Of a DNA stretch of 64,000 nucleotides, positions 10,337 through 20,143 are shown in pieces (position 1 is the stretch's first letter; the number at the start of each line of letters is the position of its first letter). The notes beneath the pieces were generated by a model that saw nothing but the letters and a program-made list of their open reading frames with translations, had not been told where the DNA came from and made no database searches. The position numbers and the translations under genes were made by a program. The stretch is from Prorocentrum cordatum (Eukaryota > Sar > Dinophyceae > Prorocentrales > Prorocentraceae), in assembly GCA_963575745.1 (NCBI GenBank), contig CAUYUJ010016282.1, positions 1,092,372-1,156,371 of the forward strand, written 5' to 3'.

Positions 10337-10424
10337 CCCTATCAGAGCTTGCCTGTAGGGGTCCTAACGGAATCATATGGTTAGGTGAGGTTTGGCGCTG
10401 ATTTCGGCGGCACGCCCGGGTGCC

Positions 10425-10590
10425 CGAGTGCCCAGGTGCCCGGGTGCCCAGGTGCCCTGTAGCCATATAGCCCTATAGCCTTATAGCCCTATAGCCCTAA
10501 TAGCCCTAATGCCCTAATAGCCCTACAGCCCAATAGCCCCAGAGCCTTATAGCCTTATAGCACTATAGCCACATAGCCCCATAGCCCTAG
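10425..10590 (+). repeat. ~8-10-bp array (TAGCCCTA)n preceded by (GGGTGCCC)n
   Basis: After CCCGGGTGCCCAGGTGCCC there are some fifteen units of TATAGCCCTA / TAATAGCCCTAA. It superficially resembles degenerate telomeric CCCTAA repeats but the dominant unit contains AGCCC. Confidence 0.85.
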
Positions 10591-10954
10591 AAATGTTATG
10601 ATTGGAGTTTTTCTCCGGTGTCATTTACAAGGGTTTCTTGCGTCGGGAGCGCGAATCTCAAGTATTCTCATGTGTCCCACGGCCCCGCAGAAGTTCAGAG
10701 CACCCGATTCGGGAAAGGTAGCCGGGTGTTTTTCGGTTCCCCCACACCTCGCGCGGAGATCAACAGCTTACAGCAGGAAGCAGAAAGCAGGACTGTCACA
10801 TGGGAGACTGGCAACTGAAATTGGTGCAGGCTATGGAAATCTGAGCCTCGAAGCCAGATGGCCCCAGAAGGGGGGCCGGCGGATTTGCTCGTACCTATGG
10901 TATGGACAGGCTATGGTCTACGATCGTACGTCTAAGGCGTAGTGCATGGTGCGG

Positions 10955-11104
10955 TTTGCCATGCCCCTTTACTATAGTTCCCAAGCCTCCTATGGTTGGG
11001 TACTCGTTTTGAATCAAGCAGTGTGGTCGCCCCGTCCTCCTCCCCCTCCCCCCTCCTCCCCTCCTCCTCTCCTGTTTCCTGTGTTCCCCTCTCCTCTCCT
11101 CTAG
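10955..11104 (+). repeat. Head module and polypyrimidine tract of array B
   Basis: CCCAAGCCTCC, ATGGTTGGGTACTCG and TTTTGAATCAAG at 10,980-11,018 match the heads of arrays A, C and D. A 60-base C/T tract then ends in CTCTAG at 11,104 immediately before the first repeat unit. The order head, pyrimidine tract, AG, repeats is the shared architecture and resembles an intron acceptor. Confidence 0.75.
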
Positions 11105-12510
11105 TGCCGTCGGGCTGCGATCTGCGCAACTGTTGCCACTTTCGTGGGCTCCTGGGAGGCCCAGCCAAGGTACGTCCCACGCGGACCACCTCGAGACCTC
11201 GCGGCGCCCTGGGAGGCTGCGATCTGCGCAACTGTGATCACTTTCGTGGGCTCCTGGGAGGCCCAGCGGAAGTACGTCCCACGCGGACCACCTCGAGACT
11301 TCGCGGCGCCCTGGGGGGCTGCGATCTGCGCAACCGTCGCCACTTTCATGGGCTCCTGGGAGGCCTTGCGGAGGCACGTCCCGCGCGGACCACCTCGAGA
11401 CCTCGCGGCGCCCTGGGGGGCTGCGATCTGCGCAATTGTCCTCACTTTCGTAGGCTCCTGGGAGACCCAGCGGAGGCACGTCCCACGCGGATCACCTCGA
11501 GACCTCGCGGCGCCCTGGGGGGGTTGCGATCTGCGCAACTGTCGCCACTTTTGTGGGCTCCTGGGAGGCCCAGCGGAGGTACGTCCCAGGCGGACCACCT
11601 CGAGACCTCGCGGCGCCCTGGGGGGCTGCGATCTGAGCATTTGTCGCCACTTTTGTGGGCTCCTGGGAGGCCCGGCGGAGGTACGTCCCAGGCGGACCAC
11701 CTCGAGACCTCGCGGCGCCCTGGGGGGCTGCGATCTGAGCATTTGTCGCCATTTTCGTGGGCTCCTGGGAGGCCCAGCGGAGGTACGTCCCACGCGGACC
11801 ACCTCGAGACGTTGCGGCGCCTTGGGGGGCTGCGATCTGAGCAATTGTCGCCATTTTCGTGGGCTCCTGGGAGGCCCAGCGGAGGCACGTCTCACGCGGA
11901 CCAACCACCTCGAGACCTCGCGGCACCCTGGGGGGCTGCGATCTGCGCAATTGTCCTCACTTTCGTAGGCTCCTGGGAGACCCAGCGGAGGCACGTCCCA
12001 GGCGGACCATCTCGAGAACTCGCGGCGCCCCGGGGGGCTGCGATCTGCGCAACTGTCGCCTTTTTCGTGGGCTCCTGGGAGGCCCAGCGGAGGTTCGTCC
12101 CACGCGGACCACCTCGAGACCTCGCGGCGTCCTGGGGGGCTGCGATCTGCGCAACTGTCACTTTTTTCGTGGGCTCCTGACAGGCTCAGCGGAGGTTCGT
12201 CCCACGCGGACCACCTCGAGACCTCGCGGCGCCCTGGGAGGCTGCGATCTGAGCATTTGTCGCCACTTTTGTGGGCTCCTGGGAGGCCCAGCGGAAGTAC
12301 GTCCCACGCGGACCACCTCGGGACCTCGCGGCGCCCTGGGAGGGCTGCGATCTGAGCAACTGTCGCCTTTTTCGAGGGCTCCTGGGACGCCCAGCGGAGG
12401 TACGTCCCACGCGGACCACCTCGAGACCTCGCGGTGCCCTGGGGGGCTGCGATCTGCGCAACTGTCGCCACTTTCGTGGGCTCCTGGGAGGCCCAGCAGA
12501 GGTACGTCTT
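11105..12510 (+). repeat. Minisatellite array B, first block, ~102-bp unit
   Basis: About fourteen units carry GGCTGCGATCTGCGCAACTG, CGCCACTTTCGTGGGCTCC, TGGGAGGCCCAGCGGAGG, TACGTCCCACGCGGACCACC and TCGAGACCTCGCGGCGCCC. Spacing is 101-103 bp. Because 102 is 34 codons, several frames stay open for hundreds of codons on both strands. The plus strand reads GCDLRNCRHFRGLLGG and the minus strand EPTKVATVAQIAAPQG. I treat this as non-coding unless substitution patterns show otherwise. Confidence 0.95.
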
Positions 12511-12574
12511 ACGCGTTGCCGCTGCTCTTTTTGCTGCGCTCTTCTTCCGCACTGCGGGTTTTTTCAGCATGCCC

Positions 12575-12641
12575 GCCTTCTCCTCCTCCCCCCTCCCCTC
12601 CTCCTCTCCTGTTTCCTGTGTTCCCCTCTCCTCTTCTCTAG
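12575..12641 (+). repeat. Second polypyrimidine-TAG module inside array B
   Basis: A near copy of the 11,041-11,104 pyrimidine tract, including CTCTCCTGTTTCCTGTGTTC, again ends in CTAG directly before a repeat unit. The 70 bases before it (12,508-12,575) are unrelated to the repeat unit. The acceptor-like module was therefore duplicated together with the repeats. Confidence 0.85.
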
Positions 12642-13252
12642 GGCCGTCGGGCTGCGATCTGCGCAACAGTCGCCACTTTCGTGGGCTCCTGGGAGGCCCA
12701 GCGGAGGTACGTCCCACGCGGACCACCTCGAGACCTCGCGGCGCCCTGGGGGCTGCGATCTGCGCAACTGTGATCACTTTCGTGGGTTCCTGGGAGGCCA
12801 AGCGGAAGTACGTCCCACGCGGACCACCTCGAGACCTCGCCGCCCCCTGGGGGGCTGCGATCTGCGCAACCGTCGCCACTTCCGTGGGCTTCTGGGAGGC
12901 TCAGCGGAGGTACGTCCAACGCGGACCACCTCGAGACCTCGCGGCGCCCCGGGGGGGGGTGATCTGCGCAACTGTCGCCACTTTCGTAGGCTCCTGGGAG
13001 GCCCAGCGGAAGTACGTCCCACGCGGACCACCTCGAGACCTCGCGGCCGCCTGGGGACCTTGCGCTCTGCGCAACTGTCGCCACTTTCGTGGGCTTCTGG
13101 GAGTCCCAACGGATGTACCTCCAACGCGGACCACCTCGAGACCTCGCCGCCCCCTGGGAGGCTTGCGATCTGCGCAACTGTCGCCACTTTCGTGGGCTCC
13201 TGGGAGGCCCAGCGGAGGTACGTCCAACGCGGACCGTCTCGAGACCTAGCCG
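12642..13252 (+). repeat. Minisatellite array B, second block
   Basis: Six or so units of the same 102-bp family follow, ending near TCTCGAGACCTAGCCGC. Units are as diverged from each other as those in block one. Confidence 0.93.
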
Positions 13253-13470
13253 CGGGGCCACGCAGCGCAGAGCGCTGTCGTATGTTCGCGTTGCATCCCC
13301 TCCGCATCTGCCTCTTGCACGTCAGGCGCCCGGTGTATTTGCCTCGCCCAGCGCAACGCGCTGTTGTATTGAACGCGCTATTCTGTCGTAGCGCGCATGG
13401 CGCTGTTCTGCCCCGCGGGTGTAGTGCGTGGCATGGCCGAGTTAACCCGATGATCTGGTTTAGCCCTCGC
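13253..13470 (+). repeat. Tail module of array B
   Basis: Rich in GCGCTGTT words (CAGCGCAGAGCGCTGTCG, CAACGCGCTGTTGT, GGCGCTGTTCTG) with CCTCGCCCAGCGCAACGCGC. The same kind of tail follows array D at about 54,900-55,175 (AAGCGACGCGCTGTTCTG, CAGTGCGCTGTTCTGTCCC). Shared head, repeat unit and tail make B and D copies of one composite unit. Confidence 0.65.
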
Positions 13471-14394
13471 CGCCCCCCGCTTTTGTGTTCGTTTCAACGT
13501 CTTTGTAATTCCATTTTGTATGTTTGCTGCTCCTCTTCTTGATGCTCTCTTCTGATTTCACTCCTGAGTGCTCTTCTTGCGTTCTGCGGGTCCTTCAGAC
13601 TGCCAGTTAGCATTGTGTGGGCCTGAATACAAACGCCACGTGTATAAACAAAGGGTTGAGTACGTCGCAGGGTAATTTTGGTGCTACAGTACAGCGTGAT
13701 GTTTGTTTAGGAAGTATTTGCTGTGGAGCGCGCTGTATGCAAATGCAATAGTAATTGTGACGGGAATTGATAGTGCAGGCTCAGAATGATGAGCCGATAA
13801 TTTTGGTCCTAGAGATTTGGAACGGAATTTTGAAACGGAATTTCTCGAGTTAGAACGGTTTCCTAATGCCCCTTTAGACCTGGCGCCTCCGGAGGTATGT
13901 AGGAGGCCATATTGAACCATTTTCGGCAATCTTGGGCTCTTTGGGATGCCGTGTTGGGCTGCCGAGGGCCCTACAGGAACCATCGTGTCGGCGTCAATTC
14001 AACATACTTATACTATATGTGCGTCGCCCCCCCCAGGGGCGCCGTGCGCACCGAGAAATCTTATAGCATCTGCGTCGTGGCGGGCGCTTTCTGGCCACAC
14101 AACTCGGGAAACGATATACTACAAGATGGGTAAACGATATGTTCGGGTCGGAAGCGCGCCTCCGAGGAGGAAACATAATTGCATGAGTGTGTCTCTGTGC
14201 GTCCCATCGTGGGCCCATTTTGAAACTCTAACTGCCCACCCCCCCACCCCTCCAGACCCAAGGGAAGGGATGTGGGGGAGGGATGAACCCTTCTCCCGAT
14301 CAGGGGCAGGGGGGAGAGAAGGCAAAACTCGTGAAACTTCCTACATCCAAAGGGCTAATGGGATCACTGGCACCACATAGATTGCACAACCGTG
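13471..14394. other. Unique, lower-GC DNA; no gene recognised
   Basis: No convincing coding region. Short frames exist on both strands without motif or splice support. Confidence 0.4.
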
Positions 14395-15390
14395 AGTGCT
14401 AGAAACATTTGGTTTGGCCCCCTCCCGGCTGGCCAACATTCTACAGAACAGATGCATGCGTGAAGGGGGTGGTGTCGAACATGTGTTTGGCACGTGTGCA
14501 CCTGGCACGTGCCTTCTCGCGTGTGTGCGCCAAGGAGGTGGACGACCAAGCGGCCATCGGTTTCCTCACACGCTCACATACGTTCGTGGATTCCTCACTT
14601 GTGTCGAACATGCTCCCAGCCTATGTGTATGTGGCATGTGTCTTTCACGTGTGTTGGCGCCGAGTGAGGGCGTCGACGTTGCTGTCGGCGAAATATCCAA
14701 TCGTAGAAATGTGTGGACGGACAGGTCGGGTCTGAACATGCGTTTGGTGCGGGTGCATTTGGCGCGTCTCTTCGCACGTGTAAGCGCCAAGCTGGGGGGG
14801 TCGAAACAGGCGGCCGGCGGATTTTCGCGCATGCGTGTACGTGCGCAGAATGGGTGGTGCGCTTGGCACTTGCGCAGGTGACGCGTAGTGTCCCAAGTGT
14901 AGGCGCCAGGGGTGGGTGCCGAGCATATTGCGGGGGCGGGTTCTAGTAAAGGACGTGCGCGGAGAAGGTGTTGTCGAACATGCGTTTGTCACGTGGATTT
15001 CACGCGTGTCGGCGCCAGGGAGTGGCCGAACGAGAGGCTGGTAAAGTTCTCGCACGCGCAAGTACGTGCGCGGATGTGGTGCTGTCACGCATGCGTCTGA
15101 CACGCGTGTGTGTGTGTGTCTATGTGTATGACATGTGTTTTCACATGTGTAAGCGCAAAAGGGGTGTCGAACATGCGGCCAGAGGATTCATCACACGTGC
15201 TCCCGCGTGCACGCAGGGGGGCGGTGCTGAACATACGTCTGGCACGCGTGCAGTTGAAACGTGTTTTCACGCGTGCATGCGACAATGAGGGGCGACTAAG
15301 CGGCCAGCGGAGTGTTCATGCGTAAGGATACCGTCACGTGTTTCGCAAGTGCGCATGTTCGCGCATGTTTTCACGTGTGTCGGCGCGGTG
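14395..15390 (+). repeat. Diverged array rich in GTCGAACATGCGTTTGGCACG
   Basis: The phrase family GTCGAACATG, TTTGGCACGTGTGCA, TTCACGCGTGT and GGCGCCAAG recurs eight or more times with variable spacing of roughly 90-150 bp over 1 kb. CACGTG-type palindromes are frequent. A (GT)n run is embedded near 15,104-15,125. Parallel open frames on both strands reflect this repetition. Confidence 0.75.
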
Positions 15391-15988
15391 CCACGGAGCA
15401 GGCGGTTGAAGCGACGCGCCCCGTCGCCTCCGTAGAAGAAGACGACCGATGAGGAGGAGTCGGCGGGAAGCGGGGGATGAGAGGAGGAGCAGGAGGGAGG
15501 TGGGAGGTACCAGAGGCTTGGCCCGAAGGCCGGAGGCAGCGCTGCCCAACCGAAGGTCATCGGCCGCCGCTTGCAACGTCACCAGCACTATCGAAACGAG
15601 CAGCACCAGGGCGGCCACTGCTGCCGCTACCACCAGCAGCATCACGGCGAGCACCGTGACAACAGCACCGCGCGCACCCGCTTTAGTGCAGTGGGCACCA
15701 CCACAACCACCACCACGATGGTGACCAACAAGACCACTCCAGTTGCTGGGAGTGATATTGGCAGGCAGCCTTCAGACTCATGCCACAACTGGGCCACAAG
15801 TTGTGCTCGCGCGCGTGGACGCACGCGGCGACTACGCCAATACGTCTTACTGTGTTCTTTTTTCTCATTCTCCTCTGATCGCCCTCGCCATCTGCCTTTT
15901 CTTGTTCTCCCTCCTCCTCTGCCTCCCTCACTCCTATCCCCCCTGTCTCGTGCTCACCCTCCTCCCCTTGTTCCCCCCTTCTCGTCAG
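15391..15988. other. Unique DNA ending in a polypyrimidine tract and AG
   Basis: The right 140 bases (15,850-15,988) are C/T-rich and finish TTCTCGTCAG, a strong acceptor-like sequence for the exon candidate that follows. On the minus strand a frame near 15,570-15,654 encodes a hydrophobic run (MLLVVAAAVAALVLLVSIVL), a possible membrane segment with no further support. Confidence 0.35.
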
Positions 15989-16071
15989 TCGACCGCCGCT
16001 TGCCGACCACGCTGCATCCTGGATGGGGGCAGGGCGGCTACTGCGGGACGAAGGGCGGCAAGTACATCTGA
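15989..16071 (+). CDS. Candidate terminal exon, Gly-rich C-terminus
   Basis: Directly after the polypyrimidine-AG at 15,988 the frame reads DRRLPTTLHPGWGQGGYCG, then TKGGKYI and TGA at 16,069-16,071. Aromatic/Gly-rich wording and a clean acceptor suggest the last exon of a gene whose upstream exons I could not locate. It is too short for family assignment, and a chance frame cannot be excluded. Confidence 0.22.
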
Positions 16072-16159
16072 CGCTCTCTCGCCAAATCGTTCCAGCGGAT
16101 GGCCCGAAGTGCCCCCGCCCCTCGGAGGAGGCTCAGTCGAGACAAGTGCCCCCCCCGCC

Positions 16160-16480
16160 CTCGCGGCAACGGGAACGACGTGGAGATGTACAGAGAGGAG
16201 AAGGACAGGGAGGAGGAGGTGGCGGACAAGGAGGCGCAGCTGGACGAGAAGGACGAGGAGGACAAGGAGCAGCAGGACGAGGAAGTGGAGGAGGAGCAGC
16301 AGGCCGAGGAATGGAAGGAGGAGGAGGAGGAGAAGCAGGGCGAGGAGGAGGAGGAGGAGGAGGAGAAGATGAGCACCAGGGCGAGGACGAGGAGGAGGAG
16401 GGGTTGAGGAGGACGAGGAGGACGAGGAGGACGAGGACGAGGAGGAGGAGGACGAGGAAGGGGAGGAGGAGGGGCGCCGG
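16160..16480 (+). repeat. Purine tract (GGA/GAG)n with Glu/Lys-rich frame
   Basis: A purine-rich run in which one frame reads NDVEMYREEKDREEEVADKE, then Glu-rich text to a stop at about 16,407. Similar Glu-rich frames accompany every such tract in the window, so I treat it as simple sequence. Confidence 0.75.
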
Positions 16481-16639
16481 TGTCTCGACAGAGGCTCCTC
16501 CGAGTCCCGGCGCCGGCCTCTCCGAGGGGGGAGCAGGCCCACGGTCGCCCCGCCACTCGGGGGCCGGGGCTCCGGAGTACCAACCAAGCGGGCACCCGCC
16601 GGGCAGTGAGAATCGGTATCTTTTGAGCGATCCCCATCC

Positions 16640-16975
16640 CCATCCCCGTTCCTTTCCCGGTTGGGGATACACCCCTCGAAACCCGAAGGGAACGACCTAT
16701 ATCCCCATCTAGGGTTAAGTCGGGCCTGTCCCTCTACAGGGGGAATTTTCAGAAATTGTCAAAAAATAGTCTGGGGACGGTTCTTTGTACATGTTTGATC
16801 ATTTGGGAGCATTTTTTGACAATTGTTTGTTTTTCATCCAAATTCCCCATGTAGGGGGGCAGGCCCGACCTAAATCTAGGGGGGTAGATCGGCCAGTGGG
16901 GCCCAGGCCACGCCGCTGGGGATGGGGATCGGATCAACGATACTCAGAGGAGCGGTCGGCCGTTCTCGCAGTGGC
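16640..16975 (+). repeat. Dispersed repeat interrupted by a MITE (filled site)
   Basis: GGTTGGGGATACACCCCTCG, then CGACCTATATCCCCATCTAG lies left of the MITE. GGTAGATCGGCCAGTGGGGC, then CCACGCCGCTGGGGAT and GGATCAACGATACTCA lie right of it. The same sequence without the MITE occurs at 63,297-63,425 and partly at 63,063-63,118, giving a direct before/after comparison. Confidence 0.85.
16715..16873 (+). mobile_element. MITE family 1, copy 3 (159 bp)
   Basis: The termini are TTAAGTCGGGCCTGTCCCTC and GGGGGGCAGGCCCGACCTAA. ATCTAGGG at 16,707-16,714 and 16,874-16,881 is a perfect 8-bp target-site duplication. The core carries ATAGTCTGGGGACGG. The paralogous empty site at 63,340-63,365 confirms both borders. 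Confidence 0.95.
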
Positions 16976-17208
16976 GACCGAGGGGCAGGTCAAGCCTGCG
17001 AAACGCAAGGGCACCCATCACGTCCTCCCCATCCCCCGTCTGTTGTACCACGTTGCCTTCAGTTGTTGTTGTTTTTTTTCAATCGCTCTCTCTCGCTCTC
17101 TCGAGTAAGAGTAATAATAATCATAAGAAGAAGAAGAAGAAGGATCAGAAAAATAATAAGGAGAAGATGAAGAAGAAGAAGAAGGAGGAGGAGAAACAAC
17201 TCCATAAA

Positions 17209-17356
17209 CATAACTTCTGGCGATCCGCGCGGGTTTCTTGGATCCGCGCTGGGCCCCCAGGCGGCGCCTCCGGGGCCGCCCCTGGCACGCTCCGCGCGCC
17301 AAGGAGGGGCTCCCAGCGCGGATCCAGGAAATCCGCGCGGAGCGCCAAAAGTTGCA
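17209..17356. mobile_element. GC-rich fold-back element, copy 1
   Basis: The arms GATCCGCGCGGGTTTCTTGG, then ATCCGCGCTGGG and CCCAGCGCGGATCCAGG, then AAATCCGCGCGGAGCGCCAA are inverted repeats of about 55 bp. Between them lies GGCGGCGCCTCCGG, itself palindromic. Copies at 19,871-20,019 and 60,797-60,978 keep this structure with different arm spelling, so arms co-vary within copies. Confidence 0.85.
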
Positions 17357-17569
17357 TGGCGTTTTTCTTCTATCCTCGCGGCATGCCGCCCTTGGAAGAG
17401 TCTGACGTCCCCTCAGGGTGTCCTCCGTCTTCGGTCGCGACTGCGGGTCCACGCGGTGGTTCTCTCACGTGGGCGCCGCCGGGGGGACCCGATAGTTTTG
17501 ACCTCCGGGGGGGCTGCCTGACAAGGCGAACACAACCGAGCTTCGCGTTTCGAGTTGAAGTGGAAGCCC

Positions 17570-17750
17570 GTGCAACGAAACACTCTGCTTGCCTCCAGGG
17601 TGCCCTGAGTTTCTTGGCTTTCGATGGTTTTGCTATGGAAAGGGCGACGTTCCCACACCAAAAATCAAGTGGACGTCCTGGGGTCTCAGGGTTGGGTTTC
17701 TTGTGGAGGGTTTCTTGTGGTCGAGCTCCTACTGTACGGAAGGCGCAATC
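17570..17750 (+). repeat. Dispersed repeat (CTGCTTGCCTCCAGGGTG), copy 1
   Basis: Shares CTTGCCTCCAGGGTG, TTCGATGGTTTTGCTATGGA, CCAAAAATCAA.TGGACGTCC and GGGTTGGGTTTCTTGTGGA with 46,125-46,330, and its left half with 26,126-26,204. No clear termini are visible. Confidence 0.75.
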
Positions 17751-17814
17751 TCGGGCGACCTTTCTGTATTTTGGCCGGCGTGTGCTTGATTCGGCGGCGA
17801 GCGAGGGGGGGAAG

Positions 17815-17960
17815 TGAGAAGGAGAAGGCCTTCTCAGAAGGTTCGGAAGCCCCCCGGCCTTCGGAGAAGTTTTCTGAGCCTTCCCTGGCGACGAAACAAA
17901 AGCCTCCTCAGAAGGCGCGAGGGCTTCTGAGAAGTCCCGCCGCCTTCTGAAAGGGCCCTG
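17815..17960 (+). repeat. AAGGCCTTCTCAGAAGG family, copy 2
   Basis: GAAGGAGAAGGCCTTCTCAG is followed by AAGCCTCCTCAGAAGGCG-type phrases, as at 3500 and 21,955. Confidence 0.7.
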
Positions 17961-18270
17961 TCCTGCCCGTTCCCCCCCCCCATCGCTCGCTGCCGATGGA
18001 TGCTCGTTCCACACATTTTCCACCGGAGAGGCGGGGCCCGCGCGGCGTCGCAGGGCGCGGGGGGTGCCCTCGCGCCTGCCGCGGCGGCAGAGACCCGAGG
18101 CTTTCGTGCACAGCGTTCCGCGCGGCCACGCCGCGCCTTCTCTCGGGGGGGGCCAGGTCGGTGGGACCCGGGGGCGGGGCGCCAGCAGAGGAGGAGGAGG
18201 AGGAGGCTTGGAGGCCACAGTCGCAGAGCTTTTGGGGGGGGGCGTCTGACGCCACAGGCGCAGGTACTTG

Positions 18271-18392
18271 GCATCGCTCGGACGTGTGCATTTTTCTTTC
18301 GGCGGGGACCATCGAGGAGCATCCTCGATCATTTGGCAAAAAGACACGCACGAAACCGAAATAAAACACAGGGAATGGACGTCCAAGCGATG
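18271..18392 (+). mobile_element. Fold-back element, family B, copy 3
   Basis: GCATCGCTCGGACGTGTGCA at the left, GGACGTCCAAGCGATGG at the right, with the family core (CATCGAGGAGCATCCTCGAT, ACGCACGAAACCGAAAT). Confidence 0.88.
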
Positions 18393-19060
18393 GCGAGGGT
18401 ATGAGTTCGATTTTACTTAGCAACAAATTCCAGGCAGGAGTTTGTCCAGTTCAATGCGCCAGATGGGACCCAGGCGCCGGGCCAGCAGATGCAAGGTGTT
18501 GCTCTCTTCATGCTCGCGTCTCATCCTTCTCGGCTGCTGTACTCCAGGGTTTGGCAGACAATCGATTCCGTACATATTTCGGAAGTGTTTGATGCAACAT
18601 TTTTCCCACAGCCGATTCGGTGCATTTGTATAGTCGAAGCTCTGTAGCCTTGCGTGGAGGAGGATGCGGAGAACGACGACGAGGGTGCGGGGGATGTGGA
18701 GAACGACGACGAGGATGCGGGGGAAGGAGAACGAGGAGCAAGAGAAGGAGGAACGGGAGGATGTGGAAGAAGCAATAAGGATACCGAGGAGGAGGACTCA
18801 TTGTTTTCCCCCGCCATCGCCTTCCACTCCTTGTCCTCATCATCACTACCCTCACTATATCCTCCTTATCCTTGTCCTCATCCCTCAGTGTCTCCCCCAT
18901 TTCTTCTTCTCTCCGTCCTCCCCCCCATTCCCCCCCACCCCCTCGTCTCATCTTCATCACTAGCACCCGACTCACCCGCCTTCTCCTCATTTCAATTTGC
19001 CTTTCCTCCTACAGGCTGCAAGTTGTCTCCTCATCGGCACCATCATGTCTCCCTCAATCC
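18393..19060. other. No gene; purine then pyrimidine tracts
   Basis: The 18,655-18,800 part has GGGGGATGTGGAGAACGACG-type tandem copies of about 35 bp (two to three units). The 18,830-19,010 part is C/T-rich. Confidence 0.5.
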
Positions 19061-19193
19061 AGGGGTCGACCTAGACGGTGCTTTGGCCATTTCGTGGACC
19101 GTTTCCGTTTCGATCTTGCGCTGCAGCAGTTGTGGATTGATGACAAAACCCGGAACAACGAAAACAAGCGACAACGAAAAACACCGTTTAGAG
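19061..19193 (+). mobile_element. Short inverted-repeat element, family C, copy 2
   Basis: AGGGGTCGACCTAGACGGTG at the left is opposed by AAAAACACCGTTTAGAG at the right. CAATCC flanks both sides (19,055-19,060; 19,194-19,199). The core has CGTGGACCGTTTCCGTTTCG. Confidence 0.72.
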
Positions 19194-19240
19194 CAATCCT
19201 TCGCTTCATTCTCTCCTTCGCTTCTTCTCTCCTGCTAGGT

Positions 19241-19402
19241 TTAAGTCGGGCCTGGCCTGTCCCTCTACCGGGGGAATATTCAAAAATAGTCAACAATAGT
19301 CTGGGGACGATGTCTTGATAATTTTTCGACAATTTTGGAGTATTTCTTGAGCATTCTATTTTTCGTCGAAAATCCCCCTGTAGGGGGGCACGCCCGACCT
19401 GA
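19241..19402 (+). mobile_element. MITE family 1, copy 4 (162 bp)
   Basis: Begins TTAAGTCGGGCCTGGCCTGT and ends GGCACGCCCGACCTGA. TGCTAGGT (19,233-19,240) and TCCTAGGT (19,403-19,410) match at 7 of 8. A 5-bp duplication (GGCCT) within the left arm makes this copy distinctive. Confidence 0.92.
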
Positions 19403-19611
19403 TCCTAGGTCGACTCCCCCTCGTCCTCGCCGTCGTCGTGCGGCGCCTCGCCGCCAGGAGATCGTCCTCCGGGCCCTGGTTCAGGCGCGCCCCTCCGTGC
19501 CGCCGTGCCGTAAGGAGATTATGTTGCATCTTCGGGGGACCCCGCCTGTCCCTAAAATTGGTGTCTTTTTTTGTGCCTTGCGTGGGCTCGATGCGGCCTC
19601 GGTGCGGATTT

Positions 19612-19698
19612 GGCGGGCATTCGACGCGGATTCGACACGGATTCGACACGGATCCGGCGAGGCCGACATGGATTCGACACGGATTCGACGCGGATAGG
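19612..19698 (+). repeat. 12-bp minisatellite (GGATTCGACACG)n
   Basis: About seven tandem, slightly diverged copies of GGATTCGACACG or GGATTCGACGCG. Confidence 0.9.
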
Positions 19699-19870
19699 GT
19701 CGCGACGGGAGAGACGAGGTCCCCCGAGGATGCAATGCAAAGGAGGGGGGCGACGGGGGAGGAGGACGAGGAAAGGGGGGGAAGGGGGGAGGAAGAGGAC
19801 GAGTGCGAGGAGTACGAGGAGGAGAGAGGCAGGAAAGAGGATGCGAGTAGGGAACAACAAGTGGCATCAA

Positions 19871-20019
19871 CATAAAAGTTCGGAGGTCCGCGCGGATTTT
19901 TCGGATCGGCGCCGGGGCCCCCCGGCGGCGCCTCCGGCGCCGCCCCTGGCGCGCTCCGCGCGCAGGAGGGGGGTCCAGCGCCGATCCGAGAAATCCGTGC
20001 GGACCTCCGATGTTTTATG
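19871..20019. mobile_element. GC-rich fold-back element, copy 2
   Basis: The outer arms CATAAAAGTTCGGAGGTCCG and CGGACCTCCGATGTTTTATG, inner GGATCGGCGCCGGGGCCCCC and the matching GGGGGGTCCAGCGCCGATCC. The centre GGCGGCGCCTCCGGCGCCGC is palindromic. Confidence 0.85.
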
Positions 20020-20034
20020 TTTTTATGCCACTTT

Positions 20035-20143
20035 TTGTAATAATAGTAATAATAATAATGATGATGATAATAATAATATTATCATCATTATTCTCATTAA
20101 TAATAATAATAATAATGATAATAACAATAATAATAATAATTCC
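20035..20143 (+). repeat. (AAT)n microsatellite with internal inversion
   Basis: AATAATAGTAATAATAATAA switches to ATTATCATCATTATTCTCAT and back to AATAAT, so the tract is itself partly fold-back. Confidence 0.93.

Noticed and set aside
10425-10590. Telomere repeat
   Set aside because: The unit is mainly TAGCCCTA of 8-10 bp, not a 7-bp CCCTAAA. It is an interstitial short array.
11101-12879. 592-codon minus-strand and 394-codon plus-strand open frames
   Set aside because: They are translations of the 102-bp array, whose period is a multiple of three. Several frames on both strands are equally open.
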